Origin: Ilex aquifolium | Taxonomy: Eukaryota; Streptophyta; Magnoliopsida; Aquifoliales; Aquifoliaceae | Length of the DNA: 64,000 nt | Reading direction: 5' to 3' | Assembly: GCA_951799425.1 (NCBI GenBank) | Contig: OX637394.1 | Location: 1,809,501 to 1,873,500 of the forward strand | Shown here: positions 56,081 to 64,000 of the stretch, piece by piece | Layout of the letters: each line of letters opens with the position of its first letter | Numbering within the stretch: position 1 is the first letter of the stretch | Made by a program: the position numbers and the translations under genes | The notes under the pieces: generated by a model | What the model was told of the DNA's origin: nothing | The model's input: the letters and a program-made list of their open reading frames with translations, nothing else | Database searches by the model: none

Positions 56081-57246
56081 AGATTGTGATTTCTGTAGTT
56101 GCGATAGTTTGTGGTGTGATTTTCATTTCTGGGGGTTTCTAGGTTCTGGTATTTGTGGCGAAATGGAATCGTTATGAGGAAAAAAAGGAATATTGTGATC
56201 AATCAGATTAATTTGGATTCTGGGTTGGAGTCAATTAGTGGAAGTACTACTTTGGTTAGGTTCACCTTTGAGGAAATTAAGCAAGCTGCCCAGAATTTTT
56301 CAAGGGGCAATATGATTGGCAGAGGAGGGTATGGGAATGTGTACAAGGGTTTGTTGCCAGATGGGTCTGAAGTGGCATTTAAGAGGTTCAATAATTGTTC
56401 AGTGGTCGGTGATGCTACGTTTACCCATGAAGTGGAGGTTATTGCGAGTATTAGGTATGTGAATCTTGTGTCTTTGAGAGGTTATTGTACTGTTACAACT
56501 TCTTTGGAGGGTCACCAGGGGATGTTGTGCGTGATTTGATGAAGAACGGGAGGCTTCATGATCATCTTTTCGGGGTGGTAGAGAAAAAGCTAAGTTGACC
56601 TATTTGTCAAAAGATTTTGCACTTGGGACCACAAGTGGAGCCAGCAATAATGCATAGAGATATTAAAGCTAGTAATATACTTTTGGATGAGAGGTTTGAG
56701 CCCAAGGTGGCGGATTTTGGCCTTGCAAAGTTCACGCCAGAGGGAATGACACATTGGAGCGCTAGAGTGGCCGGGACAATGGGTTATGTTGCACATGAGT
56801 ATGCATTATATGGGCGATTGACCGAAAGGAGTGTTGTTTATAGTTTTGGTGTTGTGCTTCTGGAGCTTTTGAGTGGGAAGAAGGCTCTGGTTGCGGCTAA
56901 TGAGGGGCAACCAGCTCTTGTGACTGATTGGGCATGGTCAGTGGTGAGGCAAGGGAGAGCTTTAGATGGTATGCCGGATTTGGGCCCTCCAGAAGTTATG
57001 GAGAAGTATGTGTTGGTGGCTGTTCTTTGTTCTCACCCACAATTGTATGCTAGGCCAGCAATGGACCAGGTTGTGAAGATATTGGACACAGGCATACTGG
57101 TTCCCACAATACCTGAACGACCAATTCCTCTTATTGTGGATATTGATGACAGAGAGATCTGTGAGCAGCAGTGGTCAGGTAATCTATCTACGTCTGCTGG
57201 GTACCAGCTATGCAAGTTTGAGAATGACCGCCCTCTCATTCTTTAG

Positions 57247-58772
57247 GAAGAAGGGGAGAATTCAGGTGCAAGGTCTCACACTAATATCCAATTCTGAGCT
57301 TCCATAAATTCCAATGCTCATCTTTATTTATTTTTTAGATTTGGATGGCGTAGTTTTGAAGTTGCAATTTCCCACTATAGTCCCTTTGTTAATTTAGATT
57401 GTGTCCTGAAATTGGAATTGCTGATTCTGATTGTAAAGTGAGGAATACATGTAGAATGGGAATCTATTCTTTCGGACCTGATAGTTAGAAACAGAGCATG
57501 ATCACAGCTTTTTGCTGCTCAAAGATGTATTTTAATAAGTTAAACTGTATTTTGGCTTTCGAACATGAAGGCTGCCGCAGTTTTAGCAAACCATATCAGA
57601 CTGGGAACATATACAAAGTCATGTTCTTTATGACATTTGTTCTGACTAAAAAAACACAAATCCAATTCTTCTTCAATCTTTCTGCCTTATACCTTTTGCA
57701 CCCTGTCTATATAGGGTGACTCTGAAATAGTGATATATTCTGTCTATTTAGAGCTTGGTGATATGCAAGGTGCAATGAAGGGCAGGAGTTGAGATTTGAT
57801 GGTAAGAGATGACTGGGTATTTCTACAAACGTAGTGGCTCGGGGGATATCTGTGTTCTGGTTCTTGATGATATCGATGACTCCCTTGTGAAGTGAAAAAA
57901 GAAACATGTATAGTGAACGCTGATTCAAAGGAGAATATTGGTGTTCTTGTGCCAATATTGTTGCCTGAGAATTGAGTGTATGTATTTGTAGTGAATTTTT
58001 TGGCTGAGGGGAAAGAAAGATTTCAGGTGTCATTCCTCCTTTCTCACTGATTGCGCTGGCAGAAGCAGAGACTATGGCTGCTTATGTATGAAGCGTCGAC
58101 GCCTATTTACATTAAACAGAAGAATCATGTACCATGGTTGGGCCAACAATGTTGGAATTTTATTTTTGTTTGGTAACTATGTATTTGTTTGATAGTATTG
58201 GTGAAAGAAAAAGCCCATTTTGGTCAAGCACGGATGAAAGATCCAGCATGCAATAAAATAGACGAGTGAGTATGCTTATCTTGTTAAAGACTTCTGCTTA
58301 TTCCTTAGAAAATGTCATGGGTAGGGGGGTCACATGAACCTCTTTCAATCAACGACATGAAAATATATTTTCAAGGTTGGATTTTAATCAACGTCAAAAA
58401 GAGTGATTCAGTTTCCATAGGAGGAAATTTAGACTTGTGTAATACAGTTTAGACTTGTGTAATAAAGTGAAAAAAATACCATAGGAGGAAATTTCCAACT
58501 TCTTGTGGTGTGCCTAACCTACCAAGTTGCACAACATAGTATTCGGATTCAAGTAGCTCATCAGGGACAGTTCAATACACTGAGATCAATAGTGGCGTCT
58601 CTAAATGAAGTATTTTTTTTTTAATATTAACTTTAAAAAATTCTCAATTTTTGAGACTCTGATTATTAGTTAAATTTTGTATTCAAATTTTATAACGTAT
58701 ATTTTTACTTGATCACATGACTAATCCACCTATCTTTCTAATTTTATGAGATTTATTCTTATTCATTTATCT
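57247..58772. other. Intergenic DNA, nothing supported
   Basis: The first part may be the former 3' UTR of the kinase pseudogene. A short duplication, TTTAGACTTGTGTAATA, occurs twice near 58,429-58,463. The 108-codon minus frame (57,707-58,033) is unrecognised. Confidence 0.45.
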
Positions 58773-58948
58773 TAGGTGCGTTTGGTAACGTTTTCGTTTT
58801 TATTTTTATTTTTATAAAAAAAACAGAACTAAGTTTTGTTTTTTTTATTGATAAAAATTAAAAATATAAAACATGTTTGGTAATTATTTATATTTAAAAA
58901 ATTGTGAAAACAAAAATGAAAAACATGTTTGATATTATACCAAAAATT

Positions 58949-59270
58949 CACCACCCAACCCCACTAACAACCCAACCCCACCACCGAAACCCACACCTCA
59001 ACCCCACCACCGAAACCCACAACCCACAACCACCGAAACCCACCCCCAACCCATCACCACAACCACTGAAACCCATCACCACAACCACCGAAATCCACCA
59101 CCTCAACCACCGAAACCCAATCCCAATCCAACCACCAAAACCCATCCCCAGCCCCACCACCATCGAAACCCACAACCCACCCCCCACCACCACAACCACC
59201 GAAACCCACTACCCACCCCTGAAACTCCCCAACAAAACCTACCACCCAACCCCAGAAACCCACCATCAAA
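58949..59270. repeat. CCACCGAAACCCA minisatellite
   Basis: Irregular repeats of CACCACCGAAACCCA and CAACCACCGAAACC-type units over about 320 bp, with spacing of 12-24 bp. It gives Thr/Pro/His- or Gly/Val/Trp-rich shadow frames (83-200 codons on the minus strand) that are not genes. Confidence 0.75.
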
Positions 59271-59284
59271 GAAGGGCGAGAAAG

Positions 59285-59490
59285 AGAGAGACCTAAAAAA
59301 ATGGAGTGAAATGAAGATGGAGTAATGGCTTCGCAACGATTGGCGATGGCGATGGCAATAGCTTCGTCGTTGGCATCGAGAGAGAGAGAGAGACCTGAAA
59401 AAATGGAGTGAAATGAAGATGGAGTAATGGCTTCGCAGCGATTGACGATGACGATGGCGATGGCTTCAACTTCGTCGAGAGAGAAAAAGA
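59285..59490 (+). repeat. Duplicated leader/start-codon segment of about 104 bp
   Basis: Two copies of GAGAGAGACCTRAAAAAATG, then GGAGTGAAATGAAGATGG, AGTAATGGCTTCGCARCG and GCGATGGC. From the second ATG type the frame reads MASQRLAMAMAIASS in copy 1 and MASQRLTMTMAMAST in copy 2. A leader plus the first codons of a host gene (possibly targeting-peptide-like) seems to have been captured and duplicated. The donor is unknown. Confidence 0.55.
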
Positions 59491-59779
59491 GACGACAAAC
59501 AGAGAGGGGTGAAACCTGAAAGATAGATGACCTTTTATACCCCAGCAAAACAATCCATTTTTTGTTGCTAAGGAGGGTCGAAGTCAATACCTCATTAAAA
59601 ATCGCACGTTTTTTTTTTTTGAATGTTTTCAAAAACATCATTTTGGATGTTTCCATATTTTAGCCTTGTTTTTAAAACGGAGATGTTAAAAAAAACAAAA
59701 ACATTCACCCAACGTATTTTTGTTTTTTTTTAACCATAAAATGAAAACAAAAACAGGTGGTTACCAAACGTCACCCTAA

Positions 59780-60448
59780 TTTTAACCTAAATTTGTTTGT
59801 TATGTTGTTTTTGTTACTAATCACAAAAAATTCTCTCTATTCAAAAAATTTCCTATACAAATGTTTGTTTTTTAATTGTCATTTTTTCAAATCAATCAAA
59901 CACTTCTATAATAAAAATAATAATACGAACTTGGAATTAACAGAATTTTAAATTTAGAAAAATAATCAAACTTAATTTATTGTCGTGGCCCACAAAATTG
60001 AGGTATAATACATGAATTCTACCCTAATATATCCTGTTAGAAAAAAAAAAATAAGGAGAATCAATGGATTAATATCTTATGTATTTTGTGATTTAGAAAA
60101 GTACTACATCCATAATAGAAAAAAAAAAGAGTGGGATTGAAAGGGTGAGGGAATAAAAATAAATAATTTGGTTGGTGTTTTAATCTTAGATAAAGACAAA
60201 AAAATATCACATCAGTGAATGTGTGTGTAACTTTGTATGAGAGATGGAGAGAATGATTAGTAATACCTACTGTATAATATTTTTTGCAACTTTTCAACTT
60301 TTTTGTTTTTTCGTCAAATTTAATTGTGTGTTATATATTGGGCTGGACTTTTGGGCCCAAATAATTTATCTAAAATTTTTGTTACCGGCTAAAATTTTAA
60401 TTTGGCTTTAATATTTATGGAATTAAAATTTATATATGGACTATGTTA
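59780..60448. other. AT-rich intergenic DNA
   Basis: No gene or repeat border recognised. Confidence 0.45.
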
Positions 60449-60634
60449 TCTATAATATAAAACATGTTTCAATAAGCTCATCCGACAGTATCAAATAGGC
60501 TCATCCAACGGCCACCAACATTCATTTCAAAAAGCTCATCCGACGATCTCAAATAGACTCATTCAACGACCATCAGAATTCCTCTGAAAATCATTCACAT
60601 TGTACTGTGCTTTCAGACACGGATTACCTGCTAG
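60449..60634 (+). mobile_element. Miniature Helitron-like element, 186 bp
   Basis: The 5' end is TCTATAATATAAAACATG after an A. The 3' part has GTGCTTTCAGACACGG, a GTG/CAC hairpin, then ATTACCTGCTAG ending at 60,634. The base after CTAG is A instead of the expected T, which lowers confidence. Most of the body is two copies of a unit of about 59 bp starting AGCTCATCCGAC and containing TCAAATAGRCTCAT. Confidence 0.5.
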
Positions 60635-61835
60635 AACTTTTTTCTTAGTTGGGTCATCTTTTTTCGGTTAGGGCCTAAAGCTCATAATTTAGAGCCATTT
60701 TGTTTGGACTAGCATTGCCTCCAACCTATAAACCATCCTCAGCCACACCATACCCTCCAAACCTTAACTTGAACAAAATAGACTGAAGGAAGGGAAGGAA
60801 AGTGATTGAAAGAGATATAGAATGTCAAGAATGAGAGAGAGGGGAGGGAGAGAATGAATGACAGAGGTTGAGACAATATGTATAGTTTTCTTGCATAATC
60901 ACCTTGATGATGATGATGGAGTGGATGATGCACTAATGTACTTCACAATTCTATATCGTTCTAGAAAAACTAATAAAGCATTTTAAAAAAGTCTAAAAAG
61001 TAATGACTTTTAGTTTTAAAAGTAGCAAATTTTCAAATTCTTTTCCTCCACTCTCACCGCCTCTAAGTTCTTATCTCCCTACTACTCTCATTGTCTTGCT
61101 CTGACTCTTTGTCCTTATCTCTAATTTTCTTTATCTTTTAACCACTCTCACCGCCTCTTTCTAAGTTTTTATCTTCTTACCATTCTCATTGTCTGTCTCT
61201 ACGTAGTCAATTTATTCTTGACTTCATAATTTAAATCCATTTTATCATTTGATTTGTCCTATTTGTTGAAACTTGTCTGAAGGTAACCACGAGTCCAATA
61301 TATAAACAAGCAGCCTCAAGGGTTTGATCATCTTCTAGATGAAGACTTGCACATATTAACACCAACTGATTCGCTAAATTTGGTCTCTGCCTGCACCGTA
61401 AAGAGAAATTTTAAGAAAAAGGACAATTTCCAAAAATCTCGATATTGAAGATAAAAATTTTGTAATATCTTCTAAAGTAAAATTTTAATAACTCTAAATT
61501 CAAGAAATTTCAAGAAAGATCAATTTCCAACAATTTCCATATTCAAGATAAAAATTATTGCAAGAACTAACCTGTTGGCCACGTATATGATTTTCTTCAC
61601 CAATCGGATACGTCATGAACATTTGTAGAACCAGTTCTCAATGTCTTTCTGGTCCTCTAGCTTGAACTTTAGTTGGTACCCTTTGTCAGTTGCAAAGAAA
61701 ACAATCACCCAACACACACTTTTTTCCCCCAAATTTCAAAAATCCAACATATACACTCCACAACACACAGTTGTGCATACATACACACACTCCAACACAC
61801 ATTTCAATGCATGCACAGTATAATAATTTAGTTTA
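60635..61835. other. Repeat-like DNA upstream of a Helitron 3' end
   Basis: Presumably the body of a Helitron whose 3' end is at 61,864; the 5' end is not identified. 60,780-60,940 (AGAGAGAGGGGAGGGAGAG, then GATGATGATGATGG) resembles 61,920-62,060 (GGAGGGAGAGCGCGAGAGG). This is captured leader-like DNA present twice. 61,030-61,200 repeats CCACTCTCACCGCCTCT-like wording twice. Confidence 0.35.
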
Positions 61836-61864
61836 CAGTGACTAAAGTCACTGGGTATCGCTAG
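61836..61864 (+). mobile_element. Helitron 3' terminus
   Basis: A perfect hairpin CAGTGAC-TAAA-GTCACTG (61,836-61,853), then GGTATCG and CTAG (61,861-61,864), followed by T. This matches the Helitron 3' end definition. The family is different from the large Helitrons of this window, and the 5' end could not be placed. Confidence 0.55.
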
Positions 61865-62470
61865 TAAATATATATAGGATATAACAAGAGATTGGGAAGG
61901 GAATGAATGTGATTTTTTTGAACAATTAGAAATGGAGGGAGAGCGCGAGAGGAAAGGAAGGGGAAGAATGAAAGAGAGAGGTCGAGATACCAGTTGATTA
62001 TGGTAAAAAATCGAGAGGTATGAGGTGGAGAGTTGGATGAACCATTGGTGGATGTGTTGTGTGTGTAAAAAAATATGGGAATACACAAAAAAATAAATGG
62101 TTAACCAGTTGAAAACCTTGACTAATCTAGCTCTGGCTCCTTGATCGCTTTCTTGAAGAAGAAGAGTATAATAGACTCCTTTTTAGATAGTGATCATTGC
62201 AAAAAAAAAAGTCAAAATTAAAAGGCATACAAATTAGAAGACCGCTACAAAAATAATATATGAAACATATTAGTGTGGATAGCAAATATATTTGAACTGA
62301 CCACCTATTCCACAAACAAAAATTACATAGACAAATCTAATTGAATGCATAAATATTTTAACTTGTACAATTAGAAAAATTAGCACAACCATAAGCACCC
62401 ATTCACCTAGCAACAACAATATAATACATTCAAATGTAAGCCACCATGTGCAACTCTTTGAAAGAAAAAA

Positions 62471-62732
62471 TTATGTCCCCGTCAAGTGATATTGTGCACC
62501 AGACTTCAGGGTCGGATGTTGTGCACAAACTACATTATGTGAATCCCCACAACAACCCTGCACAATAACAAACAGAGGATTTACTTATGTATACTCATAA
62601 GTTATACTTAGGACTAACAAAACTATTTTTAACTACCAATAATAGTGCATACCCACTATATTGGTGTGCAATAAGAGCTTGTGTAAGCCAAAGGCTCCAT
62701 ATCCCTAACTGGTTCAATTTCCCAAGAGACAC
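62471..62732 (-). pseudogene. Two exon-like pieces of an unidentified protein
   Basis: On the minus strand, exon piece 1 (62,732-62,656) follows CATCATCTAG and reads VSWEIEPVRDMEPLAYTSSY, then CTPI and a stop. Exon piece 2 (62,557-62,471) follows TATTGTGCAG and reads GCCGDSHNVVCAQHPTLKSG, then AQYHLTGT and a stop. Acceptor sites and Cys-rich content suggest captured exons of a secreted protein. Family not recognised. Confidence 0.3.
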
Positions 62733-63360
62733 CTAGATGATGGAAAAGAAAATCATGCATTCATTAGATGAAAAGAAAACACAATAAGGAGCCGAGATGG
62801 GTAATTAGGGTAGGCTAAATAAATAGCAAATAGACAAAGTATAAAAAATCTCACTGTTCATCGCCTATCATTGTCTTTAACAACCAACTCAAACTGTTAC
62901 GTTTCAGACCCCTCGTTCTCAATCACATATCTCATTATCTTCCAAAACCAAATCAAAGAAATAAAAAAATATTTTTACAAAATAAAAACTATTAAAACAG
63001 AATAAGTAATAGAGAAGGCCATACTTTTAGTTTTTTTGAGCGAGAGGATCATTGGGTATTAAGCGATTGAGGGGAGGAGGTCGCCGACGTGTCACCTTGC
63101 TGCCATAGATATGTAATTGGGTTAAGATTCATGCCCCCGTCTAATAGATTAATTCATGAAAGATAAATAACTACCAATAGAGGTTGTAACTATAGTTAAA
63201 CAGTCCAAGCAAAATCTATTCACAAAGTATGGTCCGAACTGATGATCTCTATGAGTTCATGCAACAAAAGGGTTAATTAGAGTACACAAAAACTAAACCA
63301 ATTCAAGTACCAAAAGTGTGCACATTATTAATTAATTCTAGTACCAATTTTTGTTAGACA
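62733..63360. other. AT-rich DNA, nothing supported
   Basis: A short GC-richer piece near 63,060-63,115 (GGAGGTCGCCGACGTGTCACC) could be more captured leader DNA. No gene. Confidence 0.35.
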
Positions 63361-63383
63361 TTTTATCAAACAAACTGTGTGCA

Positions 63384-63404
63384 GCACCGCGGGCTGCGCG
63401 GTGC
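63384..63404. repeat. GC-rich perfect hairpin
   Basis: GCACCGCG-GGCTG-CGCGGTGC, an 8-bp perfect stem in otherwise AT-rich DNA. No Helitron CTRR end or T-tract follows within 15 bases on either strand, so its nature is open: a transposon subterminal hairpin is most likely. Confidence 0.5.
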
Positions 63405-63838
63405 TATGAAATGGATGTGATTAAGGAAATGTGTAACCAAACACCATCGGACACCTCTTTCAAAATCACCACCACCACCACCTAGCAGCACCTCCAACCA
63501 ACAAAAATAAATCAAACCTAGCATTACAAAGAACAAAATCATCAAATCGAAACCCAAGTGTTAAAACAAAAAAAAGACTGAATGTGTTTCAACCCAAAAT
63601 AACAACTACTACTTTTGCTACAACAGTGCGATGTAAATGTCTATAAATTAAGGATCAAGAACCACCAAACTATCTTACATGAGAAAGGGAAAAAAATTAT
63701 AAATGAATATAAATTTAGGATACTAAATATACATGAATGAAAAAAGATATTTTATTGGACAAATTGATTTCCATGTGCTCAAGAAATTATAAAATCTAAA
63801 TCAGTTCAATCTAGTCAATACAAACAACGGACAAATAA

Positions 63839-64000
63839 AACACATGAACACAAAAAAAAAACCCCAAACACACAATGGCACACACACAATGCTAACATAA
63901 ACACATAGGCACACACACACATGAACACACTGGCAGACGCATGAACACACACACACATGAACACAAACACAGGCACACACATGAACACACACACACATGT
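63839..64000. repeat. CA-rich minisatellite at the window end
   Basis: Units of the form ACACACATGAACACA and GGCACACACAC repeat to the window edge. It is similar in wording to the CATGAACACACA tracts in Helitron B (29,630-30,050). The minus-strand Cys/Val-rich frame is an artefact. Confidence 0.7.

Larger units (their letters stand above)
54395..57246 (+). pseudogene. RKF3-like receptor kinase pseudogene
   Basis: Remains of an intronless receptor-like kinase of the RKF3 type. Extracellular pieces in order: NGTVSSCPLGFDAIRTLV, IVQSEYLRRTGSFLPP, ACNQSLENGS and YLTGPSVGNVSDC, then, after an insertion, TAYPSIYAAAFANQFGPTDQ. A membrane segment follows near 56,082-56,145 (VISVVAIVCGVIFI), then the kinase: GRGGYGNVYKG, VAFKRF, HRDIKASNILLD and DFGLAKF. 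Defects: stops and frameshifts near 54,680, 54,780 and 56,537; loss of the segment before HRD (the ARGLAYLHY region); APE changed to AHE; the subdomain IX Asp of SDVYSFG changed to Val; a 694-bp insertion; and a tandem duplication. The kinase C-lobe (56,617-57,246) is still open for 209 codons but cannot be active. Confidence 0.88.
58773..59779. mobile_element. Inverted-repeat transposon of about 1 kb with captured leader DNA
   Basis: The left end TTAGGTGCGTTTGGTAAC matches, inverted, the right end GGTTACCAAACGTCACCCTAA, followed inward by TTTTTATTTTTATTTTT-type sequence on one side and AAAACAAAAACA on the other. There is no transposase. The interior holds a CACCACCGAAACCCA minisatellite and a duplicated purine-rich leader with a start codon. 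Target duplication and superfamily are unclear (hAT- or Harbinger-like ends). Confidence 0.6.

Noticed and set aside
59054-59656. 200-codon minus-strand frame rich in Gly, Val and Trp
   Set aside because: It runs through a minisatellite and a duplicated leader within a transposon; no domain is visible.

Overview
This is a window of nuclear DNA from a eudicot plant. The evidence is AT-rich intergenic DNA, GT-AG spliced genes, plant-only families (a GID1 gibberellin receptor, a LEC14B-type WD40 protein, a plant-type extracellular LRR protein, an RKF3-like receptor kinase pseudogene) and dense plant transposon debris. The species cannot be named from the sequence. I see no bacterial-style operon, CRISPR array, rRNA gene or intact tRNA gene.

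Layout. 0-3.4 kb is AT-rich and gene-poor, apart from a GC-richer island (about 1.83-2.27 kb) with three CACGTG G-boxes and an ACGTGGC element. 3.4-5.85 kb is an apparently intact two-exon GID1 gene. 6-36 kb is a gene-free repeat belt. It holds a probable Pack-MULE with the His-rich N-terminus of a chloroplast HMA1-type ATPase, SINEs, LTR-retrotransposon remnants, a MULE-like inverted-repeat element, an RTE-type LINE tail, a dead DUF295 F-box gene, a 426-bp near-identical tandem duplication, an insertion joining a plastid-type trnM, a LINE piece and mitochondrial atp9, and two Helitrons lying exactly head to tail (29,003-35,642). 36.2-48.4 kb is an intact nine-coding-exon LEC14B/DCAF11-like gene; its 4.5-kb fourth intron is full of nested transposons. 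49.5-50.4 kb is a Helitron closely related to the one at 12.8 kb, with the same kind of CCACCR-rich cargo. 51.6-52.8 kb is an intact single-exon LRR gene on the minus strand. 54.4-57.2 kb is an RKF3-like kinase pseudogene broken by a 694-bp inverted-repeat element with a clean 5-bp target duplication and by a later tandem duplication. 58.8-64 kb is again repeats, small Helitrons and exon-like scraps.

How the genes relate. The three intact genes are independent single-gene loci. GID1 binds gibberellin in the nucleus and recruits DELLA repressors for degradation. The LEC14B-like protein carries two WDxR (DWD) motifs and is probably a CUL4-DDB1 substrate adaptor. The LRR protein is probably secreted. 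Nothing suggests that they form a pathway cluster.

I found no new enzymatic system. The most informative observations are structural: the tandem Helitron pair and its cargo, the chimeric organelle/LINE insertion with a 21-bp flanking duplication, and the foldback insertion plus exon duplication in the RKF3-like pseudogene. Exon boundaries come from splice consensus and remembered family alignment, not from transcripts.
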